Shown: positions 8,901 to 17,278, counted from the stretch's first letter. The stretch is 64,000 nucleotides of DNA from Paenibacillus durus ATCC 35681 (GCF_000993825.1 NZ_CP011114.1:992001-1056000), one strand, 5' to 3'. Notes: generated from the letters alone by a model not told the origin. Made by a program: numbers and translations.

Positions 8901-10274
8901 GCTGTCGTAACCACCACCTTCCAAGATGGTGTGACACCAGATGCGGCAACGGTTAGTCTTGTTAACAAGTACCTGAATCTGCATCCGGAGCTGACCAAGC
9001 CGGTAGGTACGACGGACGGCACGATTACCCGCACTGACGCCTACAATAATGAAACGGCCCTTGGCAACTTGATTGCTGACGCTATGATCAATGCGGATTT
9101 CGGCGATGGCAAAAAAGCGGACTTTGCTTTCATGAATCCAGGCGGCATTCGCGCAGACCTTCCGAACGGGAATGTCTCCTTCGGCGATCTGGCCAAAATC
9201 CAGCCGTTCGGTAACACGCTGGTGAAGCTGACGCTCACCGGAGCACAAATCAAGACGCTGCTGCAGCAGCAATGGGGTGTGAAGGCTGACGGATCGCCAG
9301 ACACCAAAACGCTGCAAATTTCCGGTCTGAAATACACGGCTAACATGTATCTGCCAGTAGCAAACCGCATTGCCAGTCTCACCAAGACGGACGGAACACC
9401 GATTGACCCGAATCAAACGTATACGGCAGTCGTCAACAACTTCATGGCGGCAGGCGGAGACAACTATAAAGTTCTGACCGAAGCCAGCGCTTCCGTTCCT
9501 GGTCCAATCGACCTCGACGTGTTCTATGATTACATCGTGAAGACGTTCAAAGGCGGGCTGATCACATCCAAAATTGAAGGACGAATCACCAACAATCTGA
9601 AACCGTCGGAGTCTTCTAATTCTGGATCTACACCGACGCCAAGCCCGTCCGCATCGCCAAGCCCGGCGCCTTCGGCTACCCCGGCTCCAAGCGCGACACC
9701 GGCTCCTGTCGCATCTTCGGCACCGGTCTTCAAGGATCTGGGCAAAGTTGCGTGGGCGCAGGAAGCGATCAATTCCTTGGCGGCCAAAGGCATCATCAAA
9801 GGCGTGGACGGCAGTAATTTTGCACCGGCCAAACATGTTACCCGCGCGGAATTCGTTGCGATGCTGGTTCGTTCGCTGAACCTGACGAATACCGGGGCAA
9901 GCAATGCATTCAAAGATGTTAAGCAGGGTGTTTGGTACTCGGATTCTATTGCCGCAGCGGTTAAAGCTGGTATTGTAAAAGGTTCCGGTAGCGGCAAGTT
10001 CGAGCCGGGACGTGAAATTACCCGCGAAGAAATGGCGATTATGATCGTAAACGCCCTTAAAGGACAACTGCAGCCGGTAGATAAGAACTCGGTGCTGCAG
10101 AAGTTCACCGACAAGTCCAAAATTGCGCCTTACGCGCAGGAAGCAGTCGCGCAATTGACTGAGCTTGGAATTGTGAACGGTGTAGATGCAGGAAAATTCG
10201 CACCGAAGGGCATCGCCAACCGTGCTCAGGCGGCGGTTATTATCTTCCGTATGCTGGAGAAGAAGGTATCTTAA
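5970..10274 (+). CDS. SLH-anchored double 5'-nucleotidase / 2',3'-cyclic phosphodiesterase (YfkN-like)
   Basis: 1434 residues, extracellular and attached to the cell wall. Order: signal peptide (1-about 41); metallophosphatase 1 (about 50-330; DVHTN, GNHEFNYG, HTHK); 5'-nucleotidase C-terminal domain 1 (about 400-640); metallophosphatase 2 (about 699-960; NDFHGQ, GNHEFDQG, GDNHAF); 5'-nucleotidase C-terminal domain 2 (about 1000-1200; NPGGIRADL); a Pro/Ser/Thr linker; three SLH domains (from about 1254 to the end). Both catalytic halves keep their metal-ligand motifs. Enzymes of the YfkN/CpdB/UshA family release phosphate from nucleotides and cyclic nucleotides outside the cell. AGGAGG lies eight bases before ATG 5970. 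It stands alone between two terminators. Phosphate-starvation control is plausible, but I see no clear Pho box. Confidence 0.93.
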   Translation: MMWKKRWNKPLASVLATAVLSAQVLGGFVAGAFWSTDKAEAADAGGSSLPLIDLRLMSTTDVHTNVYGWDYFKNATSSSVGLARTATLINTARSEQPNNLLLDNGDLIQGTPLGTYEAKIEPVTQSVYDSKPHPMIAAMNILGYDAATFGNHEFNYGLDFLDRVVNGSSTDAANTKANFPYINANIYKPDGVTNYFKPYELITKTVKDTSGQDQTIKVGLLGLVTPQIMDWDKANLEGKVVTKGIVETAEKFVPEIKAAGADVIVVMAHTGFDAAAAGPNAENAISELSQVPGIDAITFSHTHKVFPTNWDTTKLDASFIDPATKQPYSYIDNVNGHIHGVPAVQAGYGGGYLGLIDLKITKDGSGKWVVDKTASKASTRSAKDVPEDPAILATVGGDHQATIDYTGTPLGTTTAPMNSYFALVQDDPTVQIVTYSQKRYVENLINTDPSLAPYKGLPILSVGAPFKAGRNGPGEYTSIDAGPLTIRSASDLYLYDNTLKVIKVKGSVVKEWLEMSAGAFNRIKPAISTPQPLLNPKFAVFNFDVIDGIKYKIDVTKNAKYNTDGTINDPTSSRVVEVTYNDQPLDLNQDFIVVTNNYRASGGGNFPGVKGSTMIMDTQTENRQVLMDYIKEAGAIDPTADNNWSLAPIKGNVNVTFTSSPDAKNVLPGNITYGGAQDSKGFGIYNLNLKETVPAPTEDVEVHLIGINDFHGQLDTTSVVSGKNVGTAAVLSTYLKQARAKYTNSLLFHNGDSVGASAPVSSLERDEPTIEWMNLMGFDVGSLGNHEFDQGVEALKTQLYGGADPKNNKVVHGGTDFDYVNANAVDSKTGTPIINPYVIKEIGGVKIGFIGVVTKATPSKVSPAGTAGVRFLSPEEEVQAIEKYAAELQGKGVQTIVVLAHDPASTKGEATTGEAADLASALPANSPVDVIVAGDNHAFANGVVNGKLIIQAYSYGTAFEDIKLVIDPTTGDVKTKSAVVTTTFQDGVTPDAATVSLVNKYLNLHPELTKPVGTTDGTITRTDAYNNETALGNLIADAMINADFGDGKKADFAFMNPGGIRADLPNGNVSFGDLAKIQPFGNTLVKLTLTGAQIKTLLQQQWGVKADGSPDTKTLQISGLKYTANMYLPVANRIASLTKTDGTPIDPNQTYTAVVNNFMAAGGDNYKVLTEASASVPGPIDLDVFYDYIVKTFKGGLITSKIEGRITNNLKPSESSNSGSTPTPSPSASPSPAPSATPAPSATPAPVASSAPVFKDLGKVAWAQEAINSLAAKGIIKGVDGSNFAPAKHVTRAEFVAMLVRSLNLTNTGASNAFKDVKQGVWYSDSIAAAVKAGIVKGSGSGKFEPGREITREEMAIMIVNALKGQLQPVDKNSVLQKFTDKSKIAPYAQEAVAQLTELGIVNGVDAGKFAPKGIANRAQAAVIIFRMLEKKVS

Positions 10275-10291
10275 TATTCTAGTATCATCAA

Positions 10292-10338
10292 AAGGTGTTC
10301 CGCCCGTCATCTCCGGATGGCTGCGGGACACTTTTTTT
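10292..10338 (+). terminator. Terminator of the nucleotidase gene
   Basis: GTGTTCCGC (10295-10303) pairs with GCGGGACAC (10323-10331, one G-U), followed by seven T. Confidence 0.85.
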
Positions 10339-10369
10339 CATAATATGGGAATTTATAAGCTAAGCGCTT

Positions 10370-10531
10370 AGAGCATTTCATGGCAAAGAACCTCCATTTA
10401 GCAATGATGTGAAGGAAGCGGTCATTTTCACCATGCTGGGCAATGATTTCATGCACGGTATCAGCAACCATCTCCCTTCCGCCACAGGCGCGGGCCGTTC
10501 AACGGTGCTGGGAAAGCTGGCTTTGCCGTAA
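10370..10531 (+). pseudogene. C-terminal remnant of anhydro-N-acetylmuramic acid kinase (AnmK)
   Basis: About 53 codons without a start codon read NDVKEAVIFTMLGNDFMHG, then PSATGAGRS and a terminal GKLALP, ending at the stop 10529-10531. This matches the C-terminal end of AnmK ('.D.KEA..FA.LA.E..HG.P.N.PS.TGA.R.V.LGK'), a kinase that recycles cell-wall anhydromuramic acid. The upstream 85% of the gene is absent: the fragment begins right after the terminator of the nucleotidase gene, so a deletion or insertion event must have occurred there. It is not expected to be functional. Confidence 0.7.
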
Positions 10532-10555
10532 GTTAATGGATATGATGTTGCAATA

Positions 10556-11809
10556 TTAAAGCTTCCGAATCGGTGTGATCAAAGCGATCGTTACTTCCAA
10601 GATCTTGGCTGCTGCCGCAACGGCAAATACTGCCCGGGGATCGGTCCATTCGGAAAGCGCAGCGCCTGTCATTGCTCCTAAAGGCATAGCAAGGCGAGTC
10701 AATACTCGTGAAAAACCAAGAACCCGCCCGATCATATCCGAGGGAATAGTCTCTTGGCGAACGGAAGTGACGATCGTATTCCAGGCTGTGTTGCAGACCG
10801 TTACGGCAAAAAAAGCAATGCCAGGAGCCAGCCAGAATTGACTGACCGAAGCAAAAACGAACCCGGCAGTTCCAATTCCCAAGAGTACCGGAATCAGCTT
10901 TCCCCGGGGGAAATGATTTTCCAGCGGAACTGCAATAATACTGCCGACAATGCCCCCAAACCCCAGCAGGGTGTAGTTTAGACTGCTCTGCTGCGCGTTA
11001 AGATGAAGTGTGTTCAACAGATAGAACATCAGCACGCCGAAGGCTGCACTGTACCCGAAGTTTCCGATCATCGCTTGAAAAGAGAAGGATAGATTGATTT
11101 TGGAATGAATCAGCCAGCGGAATCCTTCACCAATGTCTTTGAAAATCTGCGAAAGGCTTGTCCGTGACTTGGATTTATTGAAACTGGGCATGACCATTAA
11201 GACAATAAGAGTTCCTGCGAATGAAACGGCATCTAACCAAAGCGAATGGAACCCGCCGATGGAAATAATCAATGCACCTGCAAGCAGCGGTCCCGCCAGC
11301 TCCGCAATTTGATTGGTCAACTGGTAGGAAGCATTGGCGCGGGTTAGCTGCTTGGGTGCCAATGCGGGAATGATGGCTACAGTGGATACATCAAACATGA
11401 GAGAAAGTATAGTCAGTACGAATGAGATTGCATAAAGCTCCCAAAGCTGCAGCAGGCCTGCGAAGTGAAGGAGAGGAATCAAGGCGACGAGCAGTGCTCT
11501 CGAAATATCGGTAAAGATCATAAGCTTTTTACGCTCCCAGCGGTCAACCAGACTTCCTGCTATCGGACCAAACAGGACAATCGGCAGTACGCTTACCGCA
11601 TACATGGAACCCATGACAATACTGGATTGAGTTAATTTGTAGGAGATCCACGGAATAGCGAAAGTAAATAAAGAATCTCCCAATCTAGATATGAACATTC
11701 CTATTAAAAAACGGATATAGGGGAGAGGCAGCTGAAACAGTGCGGGAGCGGAAACTGTCTGTTCATCCGGATTGGGCTGTGGCGATGGAACCGAACTTGA
11801 ATTTGTCAT
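10556..11809 (-). CDS. MFS efflux transporter
   Basis: 417 residues with about 12 membrane helices after a proline-rich cytoplasmic N-terminus. The first helix region GMFISRLGDSLFTFAIPW and the loop GPIAGSLVDRWERKKLMI (the MFS 'G.(L/I)aDR.gRr' motif A) place it in the drug-exporter-like group with MefA and EntS. Start: the ATG at 11809 follows AAAGAGGT closely; a GTG five codons upstream overlaps that ribosome site and is less likely. It stands alone and divergent from the small gene at 11911. Substrate unknown; export of a drug or siderophore is the usual role. It is not next to the biosynthetic genes at 27-45 kb. Confidence 0.88.
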   Translation of the reverse strand: MTNSSSVPSPQPNPDEQTVSAPALFQLPLPYIRFLIGMFISRLGDSLFTFAIPWISYKLTQSSIVMGSMYAVSVLPIVLFGPIAGSLVDRWERKKLMIFTDISRALLVALIPLLHFAGLLQLWELYAISFVLTILSLMFDVSTVAIIPALAPKQLTRANASYQLTNQIAELAGPLLAGALIISIGGFHSLWLDAVSFAGTLIVLMVMPSFNKSKSRTSLSQIFKDIGEGFRWLIHSKINLSFSFQAMIGNFGYSAAFGVLMFYLLNTLHLNAQQSSLNYTLLGFGGIVGSIIAVPLENHFPRGKLIPVLLGIGTAGFVFASVSQFWLAPGIAFFAVTVCNTAWNTIVTSVRQETIPSDMIGRVLGFSRVLTRLAMPLGAMTGAALSEWTDPRAVFAVAAAAKILEVTIALITPIRKL

Positions 11810-11910
11810 GAGTACCTCTTTCACCTTTTGAAAATTATATTATAATAATTGTTATATGAAGCTATTATCTATTGAACTATATAATATGATGATTTGAAAG
11901 GACGAAATTC

Positions 11911-12318
11911 ATGAGTAACATGATTGAAAAAGATGAATTTGATTCGCAGTTTTGTAATGTAAAATATATAACTGAGGATAATATAGTTCTTCTCACATGG
12001 AAAAAACTTTGCTGCTATGATGACTATAGAAATCCAACAACATTTGCATTAGACCTATTGAAGAAGCATTCTAACAGTAATTTTGTTGTAGATGCAAGAA
12101 ATGGATTTGAGGATGAAAAGGACGATGTTCACTGGGGTTTTTCAGTATTGTTACCAGCCATGTCAAGAACAGATTGTAAGATCGTTGTGTTTATTATGGA
12201 AGAAATAAATGAAATTGAAGAAGAGATGGACATGTGGACCAAAGAATTTATGAAATATTTTACGGTGAAAAAAGTTGTAAGATATGCAGAGGCCGTTAAG
12301 TATATTGCAGGACAATAA
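11911..12318 (+). CDS. Hypothetical protein, possibly STAS/SpoIIAA-like fold
   Basis: 135 residues, soluble, rich in acidic residues and low in GC compared with its neighbours. An AAAGGA ribosome site precedes the ATG. I do not recognise the family with certainty. The layout, with an early strand (NIVLLTWKKL), a helix of about 15 residues, a hydrophobic strand followed by a conserved-looking acidic turn (FVVDARNGFEDE), another helix, a strand (KIVVFIMEE) and a final strand-helix (VKKVVRYAEAVKYI), resembles STAS-like single-domain proteins. This is a weak structural guess. It is monocistronic and divergent from the MFS gene. Confidence 0.55.
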   Translation: MSNMIEKDEFDSQFCNVKYITEDNIVLLTWKKLCCYDDYRNPTTFALDLLKKHSNSNFVVDARNGFEDEKDDVHWGFSVLLPAMSRTDCKIVVFIMEEINEIEEEMDMWTKEFMKYFTVKKVVRYAEAVKYIAGQ

Positions 12319-12336
12319 TGAATACATACCCTTTGC

Positions 12337-12378
12337 AAAAAAAAGCCATCCCACTCGTAGATAATTCTACAATGGGAC
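12337..12378 (-). terminator. Terminator of the nitroreductase gene
   Basis: Stem TCCCA..GTAGA / TCTAC..TGGGA (about 12349-12376) with eight A on its left (12337-12344), that is a T-run for minus-strand transcripts. Confidence 0.75.
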
Positions 12379-12402
12379 AGCCGCTTTCGTAAATGTTATT
12401 AC

Positions 12403-13065
12403 CTAAACCCACTCCACGATTTGCTCGATCGATTGTCTTGTTTTTGGACGAGGATCTTGAAGACGGTAGCCGAATGCAACCATGCAGGCGATCCCGAAAT
12501 TCCCCTTCAGGATTCCTTCTTCTTTCAGAATTTGCTCTGCTTTTTCTTTGTCGAACCCTTCGATCGGGCAGGAGTCGATTCCGATTTGTGCGGCGGCAGT
12601 CATCATATTGCCCAAAGCGATATATGTTTGTCGGGCGCCCCATTCAAAAGTAACTCTTTCGTTATCCAGCAGCTTGAAATCATTTTCTTGGAAGTTATGA
12701 TAGGCTTTCCCTTTACCCTCCTGAACTTCCACTGGAAGCAGTTGAACTTCTTTCATCATCCGTTGGATATGTGCGGAATCTGCAACCATGTCGGCTTTGG
12801 TGCGGGAGAGAGCGATCACGAAATGGCTCGATGTCGGCAATTGCTTTTGGGCTCCCCATGTTACCGGAAGCAGCTTCTCACGGATAGCCGGGTTTTGGAG
12901 GACGACAAATTTCCAAGGCTCAAACCCGAACGAGCTTGGGGATAGACGCCCGGTTTCCAGAATAAAGTCAAAGTCGGCATCGCTTATTTTTTTTGTTTCG
13001 TCGAACACCTTACAAGCATGCCGAAATTGATAGGCTTCAATAATTTGATCTTTTACATTTTGCAT
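12403..13065 (-). CDS. NAD(P)H-dependent nitroreductase family protein (YfkO/NfsB-like)
   Basis: 220 residues, FMN-dependent cytoplasmic oxidoreductase. The N-terminal FRHACKVFDETKKISDADFDFILETGRLSPSSFGFEPWKFVV contains the family's FMN-binding R..(R/K).F and 'LSPSS.G.EPW.F' elements; later WGARQTYIALGNMMTAAAQIGIDSCPIEGFD and a C-terminal FGYR complete the fold. Length is normal. AGGCAGG precedes the ATG. These enzymes reduce nitroaromatics and quinones; the physiological substrate is usually unknown. It is a single gene with its own terminator. Confidence 0.9.
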   Translation of the reverse strand: MQNVKDQIIEAYQFRHACKVFDETKKISDADFDFILETGRLSPSSFGFEPWKFVVLQNPAIREKLLPVTWGAQKQLPTSSHFVIALSRTKADMVADSAHIQRMMKEVQLLPVEVQEGKGKAYHNFQENDFKLLDNERVTFEWGARQTYIALGNMMTAAAQIGIDSCPIEGFDKEKAEQILKEEGILKGNFGIACMVAFGYRLQDPRPKTRQSIEQIVEWV

Positions 13066-13245
13066 AGGGAAGTACCTGCCTTTTCATGTATTTATTCGTA
13101 ACTTACATACAAATTGTAATACATAAGTATAAACAATCATAGTACGCACATTAATGTTGTATAGTATCTTTTTATATACCATGAGCTCCTCAGTACGGCT
13201 GCCCGATTCTAAACAGGCATCAATTCCTGTACCACTTAAGATGGT

Positions 13246-13278
13246 GACAGGTTTTGAACCGGCGACCACTTGCTCCCG
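13246..13278 (-). repeat. Diverged tRNA-Pro 3'-half fragment (candidate att remnant)
   Basis: 33 bases matching the tRNA-Pro(CGG) gene at 53411-53443 with three mismatches, covering the T arm and the 3' side of the anticodon arm and ending exactly in the anticodon loop (CTTGCTCCCG). The acceptor-stem end is not conserved. The surrounding 13066-13508 stretch holds no gene. Confidence 0.6.
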
Positions 13279-13379
13279 ACTAAAATATTATTTTAAGCCG
13301 CACCTTACCACCCGATCACTTTAAAGACTCTACGGATAGACCTTCCAAAGAGCAGTATTTTCTGGAAATTACCACTAAA

Positions 13380-13395
13380 TGTAATTAGAATTACA
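13380..13395. promoter_or_regulatory. Perfect palindrome upstream of the vanZ-like gene
   Basis: TGTAATT-AG-AATTACA, about 115 bases before the start codon. It could be an operator; the regulator is unknown. Confidence 0.35.
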
Positions 13396-13508
13396 CATAT
13401 GATGATAATTGTATTTTTATTATATAGATATTGCATATTTATTAGACGAATGTATGGTATTCATGATTTCTAATAACTATAAAAAAATGTAAAGTGAGGC
13501 TAGGTATC

Positions 13509-14459
13509 ATGGGATTTAAACTGGACAGAAGCCGAATGTTACATATTATATTTTATTTGTTGTTTGCTGCGTACGCATTATTCGCCATAAATATTATACT
13601 GTTCAAGACCATTCCTTTAAGGGCTATATTTGCTGCCCAACCAGTATCATTAAGAAGTATAAATATCATACCTTTTCACACGATTGGTGTTTATTTCACC
13701 GAATCCATGGACATTGAGAGAGCACTCACAAATATATTTGGCAATATTGTTATTTTTGTTCCTTTGGGAATTTTTGTATCATACATAGGCATGAAACGGT
13801 CGTTAGGTTTTAAGGCTTGCATTCTTTTGATGACCACTCTGTCATTTGAAATTCTTCAGTATGTTTTTGCTTTGGGCAGCAGCGATGTGGACGATATTCT
13901 TTTGAACTTCACGGGAGGGTTAATTGGCATAGCAGTATATGTTGTATTGAGTAAGATCATTCACTCCCCAAAACACCTCCTGATGGCCATAGTTGGCTTT
14001 TTTCTCTTAGCGGGAATCAGCGGGATAATGGTAATCTGGGTGGCTGACCGCAGTTTACTACCTTTTGCAGCTACTGAGATGGTATACGTAGATAAAAATA
14101 AGCAACTGATTGCTGGGCTGGACGAGAGAACAGCCGATCTATTTGGCGATTTGGTATCCGTTAAGGCGGGTGCGATCACTGTATATAGGAATCCCAAATA
14201 TAATGTTACACTGGAAACACCTCAAACATCGGAAACCAGAGATGAATATAGCAGTATACCCTACGATGCCTCAACTAAAATTATCATCAGGCATATTAGT
14301 TCCGTTAAAGATCAGCTCATAAGTAGATATGATGAGGGAACAGCCTCTGGCTTGGCTTCTATTCTGGATTCAACAGATATCGTTCCTACAGTTAGAGTCT
14401 GGCTCCCAAGTGACAATAAACAAGCTGCCCAGACGCTGCTCATAAGTTTCATGGATTGA
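13509..14459 (+). CDS. VanZ-family membrane protein with extra C-terminal domain
   Basis: 316 residues. The N-terminal half (about residues 10-170) has the VanZ fold with five helices and its hallmark residues: NIIPFHTI, the NIFGNIVIFVPLGIF stretch and SFEILQYVFALGSSDVDDILLNFTGG (ExxQ and DxDD..N..G). VanZ-like proteins lower teicoplanin sensitivity or act in envelope biology; most are uncharacterised. The C-terminal 130 residues after one further helix appear to lie outside the membrane and match nothing I know. The ATG 13509 is chosen because GTGAGG lies nine bases upstream. It is monocistronic, with a terminator 40 bases after its stop. Confidence 0.8.
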   Translation: MGFKLDRSRMLHIIFYLLFAAYALFAINIILFKTIPLRAIFAAQPVSLRSINIIPFHTIGVYFTESMDIERALTNIFGNIVIFVPLGIFVSYIGMKRSLGFKACILLMTTLSFEILQYVFALGSSDVDDILLNFTGGLIGIAVYVVLSKIIHSPKHLLMAIVGFFLLAGISGIMVIWVADRSLLPFAATEMVYVDKNKQLIAGLDERTADLFGDLVSVKAGAITVYRNPKYNVTLETPQTSETRDEYSSIPYDASTKIIIRHISSVKDQLISRYDEGTASGLASILDSTDIVPTVRVWLPSDNKQAAQTLLISFMD

Positions 14460-14498
14460 AAAATGCTGTACTAATATGAACTCCTCGTACCGCAGGCT

Positions 14499-14540
14499 AA
14501 GAGACGTCTTTCCATGAATCTATGGGAAGCGTCTCTTTTA
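14499..14540 (+). terminator. Terminator of the vanZ-like gene
   Basis: AAGAGACGTCTTTCC pairs with GGGAAGCGTCTCTT across an 8-base loop, with TTTTAT after. Confidence 0.8.
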
Positions 14541-14602
14541 TTGCCGCGTTGACCCACATTCTGGGCTTGGCTTTTCTCTCTGGTCCCTAAAACCTGGACT
14601 CC

Positions 14603-15239
14603 CTATTCAGGCATCCGCTTCTGCTCTATTACCCAAACACCAACTCCCCAAAAAAACCGGCTCAGATGATAATCAGGCGAGGCGGAATCGACCCGGTTCC
14701 AGCAACCGTAATGGGGGAGCGGCGTTTCGTCTCCGCATTTATAGAAATTGCCTCGAAAGACTCGGCCGGATTCGGTCCCGAAGCCGGGAAACCGGCTCTG
14801 CATCCACTTGAAAGGAATAGCAAATGCCAGCTCCCAGTACGTATCCCCGCTATGTTCATCAATCCGGTTAAGCGCTGTTTCGATTTGAAAGATCGCCGGA
14901 GAATCCGCAAGGGTTGTCCGGTTTTCTCTTGTTTCACCCATTTGCAGCAGGAGCACGCCGGCCGCGTTAAACTCGAAGTTAAGATAACGCGAGTCGGAGC
15001 CGGGAAGCGGCTGCATGAAAAATTCGGCACAGCTGTCCGTGTAGACCGGGTCATTTTGCTTCTTATACCGAAAGAGCGGATCTTTTTCATATACCTTGAA
15101 CTGGATGTGTAGTACAGCCGGACCTCGACCTTGGGAGTGTAGCCGTTGTCAAGCCAAAGATACCGGTCCATGGCAAGCGGGGTAATATCCTTCCAATCAG
15201 TTGAATCGGTATATTGTGCAATCGGATACGAGCGGGGGG
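14603..15239 (-). pseudogene. Frameshifted CBM9/DOMON-type carbohydrate-binding protein
   Basis: The C-terminal frame (14603-15070) reads QPLPGSDSRYLNFEFNAAG, later GDTYWELAFAIPF and GNFYKCGDETPLPHYGCWN, typical of the CBM9-like family of small sugar-binding proteins. The N-terminal part (DWKDITPLAMDRYLWLDNGY) is in another frame; the two meet near 15100-15110, where a few bases are missing (the HIQFKVYEKDPL stretch continues in the second frame). No ATG or ribosome site is found at the expected 5' end, where sequence overlaps an opposite-strand remnant. Length would be about 210 residues if intact. Confidence 0.7.
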
Positions 15240-15248
15240 AAATGCCCT

Positions 15249-15407
15249 CCTGAGCCGAAAACGTCCAATTATTTCCTGAATGCGGTCATCCATGACAAGC
15301 CCGTTGACGTCTGCACGCCCGAAAGCGCGGCGGAATCGCTGGAAGTCGTGGAAGCGGAGATCAAATCGGCGGATGCCCAAGGGGAATGGGTGAAGCTTCT
15401 TAGGTAA
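15249..15407 (+). pseudogene. C-terminal remnant of a Gfo/Idh/MocA-family oxidoreductase
   Basis: About 52 codons: NYFLNAVIHDKPVDV, PESAAESLEVVEAEIKSAD, then GEWVKL and a stop. This is the usual C-terminal signature of sugar dehydrogenases of the Gfo/Idh/MocA family ('..F.d.v..g..p....e.a..sl.v..A...SA..g..V.L'). The NAD-binding domain and most of the substrate domain are missing. It lies in a row of three decayed genes. Confidence 0.55.
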
Positions 15408-15494
15408 GACGAGAGCTGGCCGAAAGAGAGCCGAGCTTTGATGTGGGAGAGCTCTGTAAAGAATTTATAAGTTTCGGGGTCCCCGCAAAGTATT

Positions 15495-16095
15495 TGGAAT
15501 CCGTTCTCGCTGGGCATCGATCTTGTCCTGCATTCCATAAGTAAATTTATCGGCGGGCACAGCGATGCAATCGGCGAGAGTCGCCATCGGCTCGAAGGAA
15601 CTGATCGGGCGGATCAATGAGAGCGAGTATTTGCTGCTTGGCGGAGTCATGACTCCCCACACCGCTTCGCTGACCATGCGCGGACTGCGCACGCTGCCGC
15701 TTCGCATGGAGCGGTTCGAGAAGAACGGACTGCAAGTGGCTGAAGCAATGGAACAGCTCCCGCATGTCCTCAAAGTCCATCATCCGGGCCTGCCTTCGCA
15801 TCCGCAATATGAGCTGGGCAAGGAGCAGATGTCCGGGTACAGCAGCTTGTTCGCATTTGAGACGGACCTGCCGGTCGATGTGATCAAAAAATGGGCGGAT
15901 CACCTGGAATATTTCCGGATCGGCGTAAGCTGGGGCGGGTACGAAAGTCTGGTGACCGTTCCAGCTCTGCCGGAAGGCTATGAATCGGTATCCGGACCGG
16001 TTGTCCGGTTATATGTCGGCCTGGAAGATCTGGAGCTGCTGATCGAGGATATTAAGCAGGCTTTTGAGAAGGTGACTTGCGGGGACGAGCATTAA
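15495..16095 (+). pseudogene. Decayed Cys/Met-metabolism PLP enzyme (cystathionine gamma-synthase/lyase type)
   Basis: The PLP-lysine region NPFSLGIDLVLHSISKFIGGHSD (split here: SISKFIGGHSD carries the lysine) is in one frame up to about 15572. One extra G there shifts the frame, after which IGSKELIGRI, LLGGVMTPHTASLTMRGLRT and the whole C-terminal domain follow to a stop at 16093-16095. The N-terminal half of the enzyme, about 190 residues, is absent. The long downstream open frame may look intact but starts inside the enzyme. Confidence 0.75.
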
Positions 16096-16130
16096 TCTGT
16101 ATTTTATCCGAAACATCCATCTAAATCATT

Positions 16131-16164
16131 AAAGGCACTCCGCCCATGAGTACGAAGTGCCTTT
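16131..16164. terminator. Hairpin between converging genes
   Basis: AAAGGCACT (16131-16139) pairs with AGTGCCTTT (16156-16164). It probably serves the secreted-protein gene on the minus strand and read-through from the left; no long T-run. Confidence 0.55.
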
Positions 16165-16183
16165 AACCCCTCCGGAAGAATCC

Positions 16184-17278
16184 TTAATTATAATAAGTAA
16201 CAGTAGGAGCCGGTTCCGAACCACTTGAGTACCAAACATTTAAGTTGCTGGCAAAGTCGATGACTTTGTTGGTATTCAAGTCATAGACGAGAATGTCGGG
16301 ATCTCCAGCCGCATCTATGAAATCAAGACGCCGGGGAGTTGTTCTTCCTGTGCTGTCAACGAAAGACATGTAATGATAAGTAGGCGGGCCTGACCGGAAC
16401 TCGGATTCAAAATACGTAAACAGCGTATCTTCTTTCAATACGATGAGAACTGCATTATTGGAGCTGGCATAATGGGACGAATAATTGACCGGAGTGGTAA
16501 CCGACGCAACCCGCGCATCGGAAATCCTATGATTTCGTGTCGAATAATTACCGTCCCAAGAAAAAGTATAATTCCGTTCCCAATTTAATTGAGGATTGGT
16601 ATTCGCGGCGGGCGTCGTGTTGGCAATATAATTGCCGTTCAGTAACACATCGTTATTGGGATATTCCATGACTACATATAAAAGGGAGGTTGAGTAGGAC
16701 ATTACACTTGCTGCATAAGTTGGGTCCGAAGGGTTGGCGGCGTTCATATGGATACTGTAATCCGTTTCCACCGTTCCGGTGGAAGTGACCCGCAGTCCCC
16801 AGTCACCGGCACTTAAATCCGTAGCGAACTTTATCGAACCCGGGGAGCCCCAGAAATTCGTAGAAGTAGCCGTGCCAGTGCTCCAATCGATCGAATAAAG
16901 CTCAACTCTATAATCCGGATTGCTGGATTTGATCTCAAAGAGAATACTTCTATCGGTCGGAACATTAAAAAACCAGAAATCGGTCGGATCAGCAGCCGTA
17001 AGAGAATCATTAAAATTCATCAAATCGCCAGTTACATTATAATTCGACATAGTGGAGAATTCAGGTTGTTTAGGACGGCTTACCTTAATAGCATCCGCTT
17101 TGTCAATTTTAATTGGATCAGCTGTAAGTCCAGCTCCGTTAATATTAAGCTCCAGGCCGGGATTAATCGTTGAGGAGTCTTGTGAAGCAGGCTCTGCGGA
17201 TGCCGAAACGTTAAAAGCGCCAAATGTAAAGAGTAGAAGCAAAACTAAGATCAAGGAACATCTACAATAGATTTTCAA
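16184..17278 (-). CDS. Secreted protein with a PPC-like beta domain
   Basis: 364 residues from a TTG start eight bases after GGAAG. An N-terminal signal peptide (KIYCRCSLILVLLLLFTFG, cleavage likely after VSASA near residue 28) predicts export. Residues about 80-180 (NVTGDLMNFNDSLTAADPTD, WFFNVP, LFEIKSSNPDYRVELYSID, GDWGLRVTSTG, DYSIHMN) resemble the bacterial pre-peptidase C-terminal (PPC) beta-sandwich that often accompanies secreted proteases. The C-terminal half is rich in Tyr, Ser and Asn and ends with a repeated 'DILVYDLNTNKVIDF' style strand pattern; I do not recognise it. No protease active site is seen. Alone between two hairpins. Confidence 0.65.
   Translation of the reverse strand: MKIYCRCSLILVLLLLFTFGAFNVSASAEPASQDSSTINPGLELNINGAGLTADPIKIDKADAIKVSRPKQPEFSTMSNYNVTGDLMNFNDSLTAADPTDFWFFNVPTDRSILFEIKSSNPDYRVELYSIDWSTGTATSTNFWGSPGSIKFATDLSAGDWGLRVTSTGTVETDYSIHMNAANPSDPTYAASVMSYSTSLLYVVMEYPNNDVLLNGNYIANTTPAANTNPQLNWERNYTFSWDGNYSTRNHRISDARVASVTTPVNYSSHYASSNNAVLIVLKEDTLFTYFESEFRSGPPTYHYMSFVDSTGRTTPRRLDFIDAAGDPDILVYDLNTNKVIDFASNLNVWYSSGSEPAPTVTYYN

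Noticed and set aside
7722..10331. 869-codon open frame on the minus strand
   Set aside because: Lies entirely opposite the SLH-nucleotidase gene, which has clear domains; its product is Arg/Cys-rich without family features, a codon-bias shadow.
13084..13269. 61-codon frame containing VAGSKPVTILSG
   Set aside because: Translation of the tRNA-derived remnant; no ribosome site.
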